Assembly (NCBI RefSeq): GCF_900111935.1 | Contig: NZ_FOYN01000002.1 | Coordinates: 853,373 to 917,372, forward strand | Length of the DNA: 64,000 bases | DNA from: Halorubrum sodomense | Lineage (GTDB): Archaea; Halobacteriota; Halobacteria; Halobacteriales; Haloferacaceae | Direction: 5' to 3' | Shown: one piece after another, positions 16,835 to 24,021 of the stretch | Position numbering within the stretch: position 1 is the stretch's first letter | How the letters are laid out: every line of letters starts with the position of its first letter | The notes under the pieces: model-generated | Seen by the model: only the letters and a program-made list of their open reading frames with translations | The model's database searches: none | What the model was told of the DNA's origin: nothing | Program-made: the position numbers and the translations under genes

Positions 16835-17665
16835 GTGCCCGCCGACCTGATCGGACTGTTGCCGCCGTGGGTCCTTTGGGGGATCGCCCTCGGGACCGCC
16901 GCCACCGGGGTGGTCGCGCTCGCCTTTTACCTCGGGGACCGGTTCGCGCCGCCCCGCGCCGCGGAGACCGGCCGCCGCGGCGCCGCCGGCGACGAGCGTC
17001 GCCGTCGCGAGATCCGGTCGTACCTGAACGCCGCGGGCGAGCGCTTCGACGAGGGCCACGCGTTCGACGACGTCGCCGTCCCGTTCTACCTCCCCGACCG
17101 CGGCGTCGCGATCACCTTCGACGCGCACGACTACTTCCGGCTGGAGGGCGAGGGCGTCTACACCGTCCTCTGTGAACACGAGATGCCGGGGCGCGGACTC
17201 GGTCGTCGCCTCCCCTTCGACGTCGACGAACCCGACTGGGCGAGCCCGAACGACTCGGGCGCCGATCGCTCCGATTCCGGCCCGTTCAACGGCGGTCGAT
17301 TCGGGAGCGACCGGTTCGGCGGTGACCGATCCGTCGGGCGGTCGACGCCCCGCGGTCCCGGCGGCGGGGCCGACCCCGTGGGCGTCGCCTTCGACGAACT
17401 CGGCCTCGACCGCGACGCCGACCTCGACGCCGTGAAGGGCGCCTACCGCGAGCGCGCCAAGGAGACCCACCCGGACCAAGGCGGCGACGAGGAGTCGTTC
17501 CGACGCGTCCGAGAGGCGTACGCGACCGCCCGCAACCACGCCGACGGCGGAGCAAACGCCGGGGGGCGGGGCCGTTCCGGCGGCCGGGACGCGGACCGCA
17601 CCGAGGGGCCCGGCGACCCCGACGCGGGCCGACGCGGGGAGCGGTCGCCCGGGTTCGGACGGTGA
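16835..17665 (+). CDS. Membrane-anchored J-domain protein
   Basis: 276 residues from a GTG. One N-terminal membrane segment (about residues 10-33), then a conserved soluble domain (residues 50-130) containing PFYLPDRGVAITFDAHDYFR, then a Gly/Asp/Arg-rich linker. The J-domain is near the C-terminus: LGLDRDADLDAVKGAYRERA, followed by the HPD motif at residues 212-214 and FRRVREAYATARN. HPD stimulates Hsp70 (DnaK) ATPase, so the protein probably recruits DnaK to the membrane. The stop overlaps the GTG start of the following phosphoesterase gene (GTGA). It is a halophile-specific architecture as far as can be judged. Confidence 0.82.
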   Translation: MPADLIGLLPPWVLWGIALGTAATGVVALAFYLGDRFAPPRAAETGRRGAAGDERRRREIRSYLNAAGERFDEGHAFDDVAVPFYLPDRGVAITFDAHDYFRLEGEGVYTVLCEHEMPGRGLGRRLPFDVDEPDWASPNDSGADRSDSGPFNGGRFGSDRFGGDRSVGRSTPRGPGGGADPVGVAFDELGLDRDADLDAVKGAYRERAKETHPDQGGDEESFRRVREAYATARNHADGGANAGGRGRSGGRDADRTEGPGDPDAGRRGERSPGFGR

Positions 17666-18453
17666 CCGATCCCGACGTCGACCCCGCCCCCGACGGCGGC
17701 GTCGCGTTCGCGGAGCGCGCGATACACCTCGGCGGACCCGACGCGCTCGTCGTCGCCGACCTCCACGTCGGCCGCGACGAGGCCTCCGCCGTCTCCCTCC
17801 CGCTCGGCGAGCGTGCGGACCTCCGCGACCGCCTCGGCGCGCTCCTCGATCGGTTCGACCCGGCGACGGTCGTCGTCGCCGGCGACGCGATACACACCTT
17901 CGACCGAGTCACCGGCCGGAGCCGCGAGACCCTGAACGCGCTCCGCGACGTCTGCGAGGCGAACGGCGCCGCCCTCGAACTCGTCGCCGGGAACCACGAC
18001 GCCGCGCTCGCGAACGCGTGGGACGGGCCGATCCGCGACGAATTGGTCCTCGGCGCGGAACGCGATCGGGACACCGAGGGGACGCGGGTGGGTGACGACG
18101 CGACCGACGGCGACCCGGGCGCGCACCGCACCGTCGTCTGTCACGGTCACGAGGCGCCCGCGACGGCGGCGGACCGATACGTGATCGGTCACGTCCACCC
18201 GACGATCGAGATCGAGGGCGACAGGCGCCCCTGTTTCCTCCGCGGCGACGGGACGTACCGCGACGCCGACCTCCTCGTGCTCCCCGCGTTCACCCGACTC
18301 GCCCCGGGCGTGACCGTCAACGACGCGACGACGGCGGGGCTCGACTCCCCGCTCCTCTCCGACGCCGCCGCCCTCGCCCCGGTGGTGTACGATCCCGACC
18401 GCGAGGAGTCGCTACGGTTCCCGCCGCTCGGACGGTTTCGCGAGCTGTTGTGA
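17662..18453 (+). CDS. Metallophosphoesterase (COG1407-like)
   Basis: 263 residues from the GTG that overlaps the preceding stop. Calcineurin-like dimetal phosphoesterase motifs in order: VVADLHVGRDEA (D-x-H), VVVAGDAIHTF (GD), LVAGNHDAAL (GNHD), VVCHGHEAP (H) and VIGHVHPTIEIEG (GHxH). The insertion with a Phe/Cys CFLRGDG and the C-terminal LPAFTRLAPGVTVN are typical of the archaeal ICC-like group related to the nuclease SbcD/Mre11. The substrate is unknown. Translational coupling with a J-domain protein suggests co-expression. Confidence 0.88.
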   Translation: MTDPDVDPAPDGGVAFAERAIHLGGPDALVVADLHVGRDEASAVSLPLGERADLRDRLGALLDRFDPATVVVAGDAIHTFDRVTGRSRETLNALRDVCEANGAALELVAGNHDAALANAWDGPIRDELVLGAERDRDTEGTRVGDDATDGDPGAHRTVVCHGHEAPATAADRYVIGHVHPTIEIEGDRRPCFLRGDGTYRDADLLVLPAFTRLAPGVTVNDATTAGLDSPLLSDAAALAPVVYDPDREESLRFPPLGRFRELL

Positions 18454-18485
18454 ACGCTTTTGCCCTCTCGTGAGTACTGTGACCC

Positions 18486-18686
18486 ATGAACACGGAAAAC
18501 GCCTGTCTCGGCTGCGGCGAGCCGTTCGACTGGGGGGAAAGCGAGTGTCCGGCGTGCGGCTGGGACCGCGACGAGTGGGCCGCGAGCGGTCGACACGGAC
18601 TGGAGAGGGAGGGGCACGGCGAGCCAGAGACGGACGGCCGGTCGGAAGGCGGCGGGGGGCTCGGCGGACTCGGACCGATCCGCTGA
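18486..18686 (+). CDS. Small double-CxxC zinc-ribbon protein
   Basis: 66 residues. CLGCGEPF and CPACGW give four cysteines for one zinc, followed by an acidic, Gly-rich unstructured tail ending GGLGGLGPIR. It starts 33 bp after the phosphoesterase, with GCTTTTGCCC at about 18456-18465 as a possible promoter. Haloarchaeal genomes carry many such mini zinc-finger proteins, probably protein- or nucleic-acid-interaction modules. Coding is supported by codon bias and the metal-binding pattern; function unknown. Confidence 0.75.
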   Translation: MNTENACLGCGEPFDWGESECPACGWDRDEWAASGRHGLEREGHGEPETDGRSEGGGGLGGLGPIR

Positions 18687-18768
18687 GGCGGGAAACCGCG
18701 ACGGAGGGAGAGGAACGAGACCGAGGGCGCGGAACGCGACAGCGGACGAGGCGGGGGCCGACCGCGAG

Positions 18769-19701
18769 TCAGTCGTTGCTGCCGAGCGTCCACGTCGAGG
18801 TGAACTCGTCGACGTCGCCGTCGTACGCCGAGGGACCGTCGCCCGACTGGTCGACGTACGACGCGCCGGACCCGTCCGGGCCGTCGGGCCCGTGGCGCGC
18901 CCGGTGAAGCGCGTCGCAGACGGCGCCCTGTCCGCCCATGTTCACGCTCGCCAGCCGGGAGCGCTTCTGGACCACGTCGAGTCGCTCGGCCGGGATCGGG
19001 TCGCCCTCCGGCGTCAGGAACAGCGTGTCGTCGGGCTCCGTCACGTGGCCGCTCGTCTCGACGCGGTCGAGGTAGTCGGCGACCGGTTCGGCGTCGACGA
19101 CGACCGCGAGGCCGTCGAGCGAGACGTGCGCCTCGTCGCCGGCGACCTCGACCTCCGAGCGTTCGAGGGCGACGACCTGTTCGGGGTCGACGCCGGCGTC
19201 GAGCAGCTCGCTGACCGCCTCGCGCTGCGTCGAGACCCGAGCCTTGTCGGCGATGGCCGCACGCACCGCCGCCACGCCGCCGTCCGCGTCCGGGAACGTC
19301 TCCCCGAAGGTGTCGCGCGCGTTCACGCCGGTCGTGATCTCCTCGCCGTGCATGTGGTCGCACAGCTCGATCCGGGCCTCCCGCACCCAGTCGAGCGCCT
19401 CGACCTCGTCGCGGGCGTCGGTGGCCATCATCCACGCGAACGCGGGCGAACACCACGCGGTCGGAAGCGTGAATCGGACCTCGACGCGGTCGCCGTCGAC
19501 CTCGATCGCGTCGACGTAGTCGAGTTCGACGATCGAGCGGGCGAGCTCCGGGTCCTCGACGCGGTCCAGTCGGTCCCTGACCGTCGACGTTCCGTCCGGA
19601 TCTCCGCTCGGGTCGTCCGTCGAGTCGCCGGCGTCGCCGGTCATGTCGCTCGCGGCGTCGCCGCCGGGACCGCTCGTCGGGCCTGCGCTGCTCCCCGACA
19701 T
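18769..19701 (-). CDS. MIP18/DUF59-domain iron-sulfur assembly-type protein of the propane-type trio
   Basis: 310 residues from the ATG at 19699-19701. After an acidic, disordered N-terminus of about 40 residues comes a DUF59/PaaD-like domain (DRVEDPELARSIVELDYVDA, then RFTLPTAWCSPAFAWMMATD), where the Cys is the conserved cluster- or metal-handling residue. The C-terminal part carries PIPAERLDVVQKRSRLASVN and ends CDALHRARHG. This long version matches 'metal-sulfur cluster assembly factors' found next to actinobacterial propane monooxygenase genes, rather than the 100-residue general SufT/MIP18. It overlaps the upstream amidohydrolase stop (ATGA), so the two are coupled. Confidence 0.8.
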   Translation of the reverse strand: MSGSSAGPTSGPGGDAASDMTGDAGDSTDDPSGDPDGTSTVRDRLDRVEDPELARSIVELDYVDAIEVDGDRVEVRFTLPTAWCSPAFAWMMATDARDEVEALDWVREARIELCDHMHGEEITTGVNARDTFGETFPDADGGVAAVRAAIADKARVSTQREAVSELLDAGVDPEQVVALERSEVEVAGDEAHVSLDGLAVVVDAEPVADYLDRVETSGHVTEPDDTLFLTPEGDPIPAERLDVVQKRSRLASVNMGGQGAVCDALHRARHGPDGPDGSGASYVDQSGDGPSAYDGDVDEFTSTWTLGSND

Positions 19702-20762
19702 CAGTCCGCCGCGGCCCCCGCGTCGCCGCCGTAGTGGGACTCGAGATCGAACCGCTCGGTGACCTCGTCGTCGCGGAACTGGCGCTTCTTCTCCTCGATG
19801 TCGATGTCGTACAGCTCCGCGGCGTTCTCGCCCATGACCTTCTTCATGGTGTCGACGTCGAGTTCGACCCCGTACTCGTCTCGCTGCTCGTCCGTGAGCT
19901 CCGCGTTCAGCACCTGCTCGACGAGCCAGTCGGGGTTCCACAGCGCGTAGTCGGAGCCGAACAGGACGCGGTCCTCGCCGAGCCAGTAGAGCAGTTCGCC
20001 CATGATCTCGCCGAACTTCCGCGGGCGGTTCGTCGACATCGCGGAGGCGACCGCGAGCCCGCCGTACACGTTCGGCTCCTGGGCGGCGATCCAGCAGAAG
20101 TCGTCGAGCCGCGGGAGCCCGACGTGGTTGACGATGAAGTTGAGCTCCGGGAACGACGAGGCGGCGTCGTCGATGTCCTTCACGTCGAACGCGTCGCGGT
20201 TAAGCGGGCGGATCGTCGGCCCCTTGTGGGCGTTGATGTTCTCGATGCCGAGGTCGGCGCACTTCTCGAGGAACTCGAAGGCCTCGTCGCTGTCGAGGCG
20301 CCACCCCTTCGACTCGCCGCGCCACTCGGCGGTGTACAGCTTCACGCCGGGGATGTCGTACTCCGCTTTGAGGTGTTCGAGGTAGCGCAGACCCTCCTCC
20401 CCGTCGCGCGGGTCGAAGCTCCCGTTCAAGACGAACCGCTCCGGATACTCCTCGGCGAGCTCGGCGTTCTGCTCTGTCGTGTTGAACCCCTCGTCGTAGA
20501 AGTCGTCGAGGTACGTGGGCTGGAAGATCGCCATGTCGGCGGCCGCGTTGCCGAACAGGTCCTCGGTCATCTTGTCGGCGCCGTAGTGCCGATAGGTGTC
20601 GATGTCCCACTGCTCCTCCTCCGGGGTGAACCCGGTGTGGTAGTCGTAGAAGCACTGGAGGAACTGTTCGCCCCCCTCGTGGATGATGTTCTCCTCCCGC
20701 GCGTCCCACAGGTGAACGTGGCCGTCGATGACGAAGATCTCCTCGCCGTCCATCTCGTACAT
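19701..20762 (-). CDS. Amidohydrolase (ACMSD/COG2159-like), first gene of the propane-type trio
   Basis: 353-residue TIM-barrel amidohydrolase with intact metal ligands: HxH in FVIDGHVHLWDA, INAHKGPTIRPLN, FIVNHVGLPRLDDF and VLFGSDYALWNPDW. The start GEEIFVIDGHVHLWDA and the patches AIFQPTYLDDFYDEGFNTTE and GVKLYTAEWRGESKGWRL closely resemble, from memory, the amidohydrolase that accompanies actinobacterial propane monooxygenase (prm/mim) operons. The substrate is unknown; a role in metabolising an alcohol/ketone-derived ester or lactone is conceivable. The TATA at 20785-20797 implies a leaderless mRNA. It is divergent from the alcohol dehydrogenase. Confidence 0.83.
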   Translation of the reverse strand: MYEMDGEEIFVIDGHVHLWDAREENIIHEGGEQFLQCFYDYHTGFTPEEEQWDIDTYRHYGADKMTEDLFGNAAADMAIFQPTYLDDFYDEGFNTTEQNAELAEEYPERFVLNGSFDPRDGEEGLRYLEHLKAEYDIPGVKLYTAEWRGESKGWRLDSDEAFEFLEKCADLGIENINAHKGPTIRPLNRDAFDVKDIDDAASSFPELNFIVNHVGLPRLDDFCWIAAQEPNVYGGLAVASAMSTNRPRKFGEIMGELLYWLGEDRVLFGSDYALWNPDWLVEQVLNAELTDEQRDEYGVELDVDTMKKVMGENAAELYDIDIEEKKRQFRDDEVTERFDLESHYGGDAGAAAD

Positions 20763-20895
20763 ACGAGTTACTCTGTGACGTGTTTACATATAACTATAAG
20801 GATCGTTCAGGTAAATTACCTGTTCGTTTCCCGTTTACCTCGCTACTGACACCAGAACGAACGTTTATGACATAGGCTGCGAGAGAGTACGTCAC
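20763..20895. promoter_or_regulatory. Divergent promoter with a perfect 15-bp palindrome
   Basis: The region between the amidohydrolase and alcohol dehydrogenase genes. It holds a TATA box for the minus gene (ATATAACTATA around 20788-20798), a TATA-like TTTATGA at 20864-20870 for the plus gene (29 bp before its ATG), and CAGGTAAATTACCTG at 20808-20822, two 7-bp arms around a central A. Similar half-sites TGTTTAC (about 20781-20787) and CGTTTACCT (20832-20840) flank it. This looks like the operator of a dimeric regulator controlling both directions. Confidence 0.6.
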
Positions 20896-21936
20896 ATGCG
20901 AGCTGCCAGACTCCACGAGTACACCGACGACATGAGCGAGGGGCTCAGCATCGACGAGGTCGACCGACCGGCGGCGACGGGGCCGGACGACGTGATCGTC
21001 GAGGTCGAGGGCGCGGGGTGGTGCCAGACGGACAACCACATCATCGAGGGGATGTGGACCGAGTACGTCCCGCAGGAGCTCCCCTTGACCTTGGGCCACG
21101 AGAACGCCGGTACCGTCGTCGAGACGGGGGATAACGTCGACCTGGTCTCGCCGGGCGACCCGGTGATCTGCCACCCGGTCCAGACCTGCGGGACGTGTCG
21201 CCCGTGCCGGCTCGGCGAGACGATGTACTGCGAGAACGACGCGTTCAACGGGCTCACCACCGACGGCGGCTTCGCCGAGTACCTCCACACCAGCGAGCGC
21301 TCGGTGATCCCGCTCCCGTCGGGCGTCGAGCCGATCGACATCGCGCCTCACGCCGACGCCGGGATCACCGCGTACCACGCCGCGAAGAAGGCGGTCGCCG
21401 ACCTGAACCCGGGCGACCACGCCGTCGTCATCGGCGTCGGCGGCCTCGGCCACATCGGCCTCCAGTGCCTCGACGCGATGAGCGCGGCCCGGATCACCGC
21501 GGTCGATCTGAAGGACTCGGCGCTCAACCTGGCGGAGGGGTACGGCGCCGACCACCTGATAAATCCGGGCGAGGAGGACGTCGCGGCCGAGATCGAGGGG
21601 ATAACGGACGGCACCGGCGCGGCGCAGGTGCTCGACTTCGTCGGCGAGGACGTGACGACCTCGTACGCCCCCGAGATCACCGCCGCCGGCGGCGACCACC
21701 ACATCATCGGCTACGGCGGCCACGTCCACGAGCCGTCGCAGGCGCTGGTGAACGGCGAGTTCTCCTTCGTCGGCAACATCGTCGGCCGGTACGCCGAGCT
21801 CCAGGAGCTCGTCGCGCTCGTCGAGCAGGGCGACGTCGACCTCCACACCAGCCGCTACGACCTCGGCGAGATCAACACGGTCGCCGAGAAGCTCGAACAC
21901 CGCGAGATCGACGGGCGCGCCGTCATCACGCCCTGA
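20896..21936 (+). CDS. Zinc-dependent alcohol dehydrogenase (MDR family)
   Basis: 346-residue medium-chain dehydrogenase. Catalytic zinc ligands lie in GAGWCQTDNH (Cys) and TLGHENAG (His-Glu). The structural zinc lobe has four cysteines in CGTCRPCRLGETMYC. The NAD(P) site is VVIGVGGLGHIGLQ, with an acidic residue at the end of the second strand (VDLKD) suggesting NAD preference. It oxidises an alcohol to a ketone or aldehyde. Its closest type, judged by N-terminal pattern, is the dehydrogenase accompanying alkane/propane monooxygenases. It shares a control region with the divergent amidohydrolase and DUF59 genes, so it probably belongs to the same pathway. Confidence 0.88.
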   Translation: MRAARLHEYTDDMSEGLSIDEVDRPAATGPDDVIVEVEGAGWCQTDNHIIEGMWTEYVPQELPLTLGHENAGTVVETGDNVDLVSPGDPVICHPVQTCGTCRPCRLGETMYCENDAFNGLTTDGGFAEYLHTSERSVIPLPSGVEPIDIAPHADAGITAYHAAKKAVADLNPGDHAVVIGVGGLGHIGLQCLDAMSAARITAVDLKDSALNLAEGYGADHLINPGEEDVAAEIEGITDGTGAAQVLDFVGEDVTTSYAPEITAAGGDHHIIGYGGHVHEPSQALVNGEFSFVGNIVGRYAELQELVALVEQGDVDLHTSRYDLGEINTVAEKLEHREIDGRAVITP

Positions 21937-22177
21937 CGGGTCTCCACCCCCCTGACGGGCCTCCGACCGACGAACCGTGGCCCGGCTCACGGGAGGGTTT
22001 CGGTGTTCGTCCCGAATCAGCGGACCGCGGACCGCAGAGCCCGCTTCACAACGATCCGAGGGTCCGTCACCGGCGGATCCGCCGTCGCGCGTTCCGGGTG
22101 GTCGGTGAGTGATCGGAGACGCAAACCGGCGTTTCATTCACGGTAAAGCCTTTATCCCGCGTTCGTGACTTCCGGGT

Positions 22178-22660
22178 ATGGATCGATACCTCCCGCCCGA
22201 GTTGGGGCTCTCGTCCCCGGAGAGGTGGGCGCTGTTCGCCGGCGGCTACGCGTTCGCCTGCGGCGCGGTCACCGCCGGCCTGCTCTCGACCGTCCTCGGC
22301 CTCTTCGCCGAGGTTGTCGGCCTCTCGCCGTCGTTCCCGGTCCCGCTCCTCGCGGCGCCGGCGCTCCTCGTCGGCACCGCGGTCTGGTGGCTGCTCGTCG
22401 AGCGCCGCGCGACGTACACGTACCCGGCCGGCGTCGCGTTCGGAGCGCTCACGGCGCTCGGCACCGGCCTCTGCTGGATCGCGTGGTTCCTCGTCGTCTG
22501 GAGCGTCGACCTGCTCGTCGCGGGGCCCACCCCGATCCTCGTCGGCCTCGTGATCGGACTGACGACGGCCGCCGGCGCGCTGATCGGCCCCCCGATAACC
22601 TTCCTCCGCCGCCGGAGCCGAGCGGGCTCGGACGCCGGCGCGACCGCTAACTCCTTGTGA
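22178..22660 (+). CDS. Four-helix membrane protein of unknown function
   Basis: 160 residues with four predicted membrane segments (roughly residues 18-45, 55-75, 88-108 and 117-140) and a short basic C-terminus (RRRSRAG) that would be cytoplasmic. There are no conserved polar residues in the helices that point to transport or catalysis. A TATA-like CTTTATCC lies about 27 bp before the ATG. It is 22 bp upstream of pdhA on the same strand and may be co-transcribed, but nothing links the functions. Confidence 0.7.
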   Translation: MDRYLPPELGLSSPERWALFAGGYAFACGAVTAGLLSTVLGLFAEVVGLSPSFPVPLLAAPALLVGTAVWWLLVERRATYTYPAGVAFGALTALGTGLCWIAWFLVVWSVDLLVAGPTPILVGLVIGLTTAAGALIGPPITFLRRRSRAGSDAGATANSL

Positions 22661-22682
22661 CCGCGGCCCACACCGATCGCCC

Positions 22683-23864
22683 ATGAACGAGAACGGCGGC
22701 GACGCGGGCGCGTCCGGCCGCGACGACGCGACCGACCCCCTCGCCGGCGAGGACCTCTACCGCGTGCTCGGGCCGGACGGCAGCCCCCTGCCGGACGCGA
22801 CGGTCCCGGACCTCTCCGACGAGGAGTTCCGCGCGATCTACCGGGACCTCGTCGTCACGCGCCGGTTCGACGAACGCGCGGTGAGCCTCCAGCGGCAGGG
22901 ACGGATCGGGACGTACGCGCCCTGCGCGGGCCAGGAGGGGTCCGCGGTCGGCTCGACGCACGCGCTCGCGGACCGGGACCTGATCAGCTACCAGTACCGC
23001 GAACACGGCGCGGTCGTCGTCCGCGACCTCCTCTCGGAGTACCTCCCGTACTGGATGGGTCACGAGTCCGGGACGGAGGCGATCGCCGACGGCAATGTCT
23101 TCCCGCTCAACATCGGGATCGCGGCGCACCTCCCGCACGCGGTCGGCGCCGCGTGGGCGTTCGACTACCGCGACGAGGACCGCGTCGTCGCCGCGCACTT
23201 CGGCGACGGCGCGACCAGCGAGGGCGACTTCCACGAGGCGATGAACTTCGCGGGCGTGTTCGACACGCCGACGTTGTTCTGCTGTCACAACAACGGCTGG
23301 GCCATCTCGATCCCCGAATCCCGCCAGACCGCGAGCGACACGTTCGCGCGGAAGGCGACCGCCTACGGCTTCGACGGCGTCCGCGTCGACGGGATGGACC
23401 CCCTCGCGAGCTACGCGGTCACCCGAGAGGCTGCGGAGCGGGCGCGAGGCGGCGCCGAGTCGGACGCCGTCCCCGACCCGTCCGAGACCGACGACGCCCC
23501 CCGTCCGAGCCTCGTCGAGTTCGTCGAGTACCGGTTCGGCGCGCACACGACCGCGGACGACCCGAGCGCCTACCGCGATCCCGACGACGTGGAGCCGTGG
23601 CGCGCGCTCGATCCCCTCGACCGGATGGAGGCGTTCCTCCGGGAGACGGGCCGGATCGACGACGAGGGCGTCGCGGCGGTTCACGACGAGGCCGACGACG
23701 TCGTCGCCGACGCGATCGATTTCGCGGAGTCGGTCGAGCCCGACCCCGCCGACATGTTCGAGCACGCGTACGCCGAGCTCCCGCCCGAGGTCCGCCGCCA
23801 GCGCGACGAACTGCTCGCGGCCGTCGAGGAGCACGGCGAGGACGCGTTTCTGCGGGAAGAATAA
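22683..23864 (+). CDS. pdhA: Pyruvate/2-oxoacid dehydrogenase E1 component, alpha subunit
   Basis: 393-residue thiamine-diphosphate enzyme subunit. GQEGSAVGSTHAL and SYQYREHGAVVVRD are E1-alpha patches. The TPP/Mg motif begins at residue 174 (GDGATSEGDFHEAMNFAG) and ends at the conserved Asn pair in CCHNNGWAIS. The phosphorylation-loop-like IPESRQTASDT follows. An internal acidic insert (residues 260-280) is haloarchaeal. It should pair with an E1-beta subunit, E2 and E3 to decarboxylate pyruvate or a branched-chain 2-oxoacid, but none of these is next to it in the window. The substrate is therefore unassigned. Confidence 0.87.
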   Translation: MNENGGDAGASGRDDATDPLAGEDLYRVLGPDGSPLPDATVPDLSDEEFRAIYRDLVVTRRFDERAVSLQRQGRIGTYAPCAGQEGSAVGSTHALADRDLISYQYREHGAVVVRDLLSEYLPYWMGHESGTEAIADGNVFPLNIGIAAHLPHAVGAAWAFDYRDEDRVVAAHFGDGATSEGDFHEAMNFAGVFDTPTLFCCHNNGWAISIPESRQTASDTFARKATAYGFDGVRVDGMDPLASYAVTREAAERARGGAESDAVPDPSETDDAPRPSLVEFVEYRFGAHTTADDPSAYRDPDDVEPWRALDPLDRMEAFLRETGRIDDEGVAAVHDEADDVVADAIDFAESVEPDPADMFEHAYAELPPEVRRQRDELLAAVEEHGEDAFLREE

Positions 23865-23895
23865 CTAACTGGAAACGAGTAGACGTACTTAGACG

Positions 23896-24021
23896 ATGGA
23901 TCCGATGGACCGCCTCCGTGCGATCAAGCGAGTTCTTCGCGACCGAGACGTCGACCTCGATCGCATGCGACGCGAGTCGAAGTCGGACTGGGAGTCCGGG
24001 CGCGACGACGATCGGTTATAA
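23896..24021 (+). CDS. Possible 41-residue basic/acidic small protein
   Basis: ORF of 42 codons, ATG to TAA: MDPMDRLRAIKRVLRDRDVD, then a charged helix and WESGRDDDRL. It is 31 bp after pdhA, has high-GC3 codons throughout and ends six bases into the convergent FAD gene. It is predicted to be a single amphipathic helix. Its function is unknown. It may instead be chance coding in a short gap. Confidence 0.4.
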   Translation: MDPMDRLRAIKRVLRDRDVDLDRMRRESKSDWESGRDDDRL

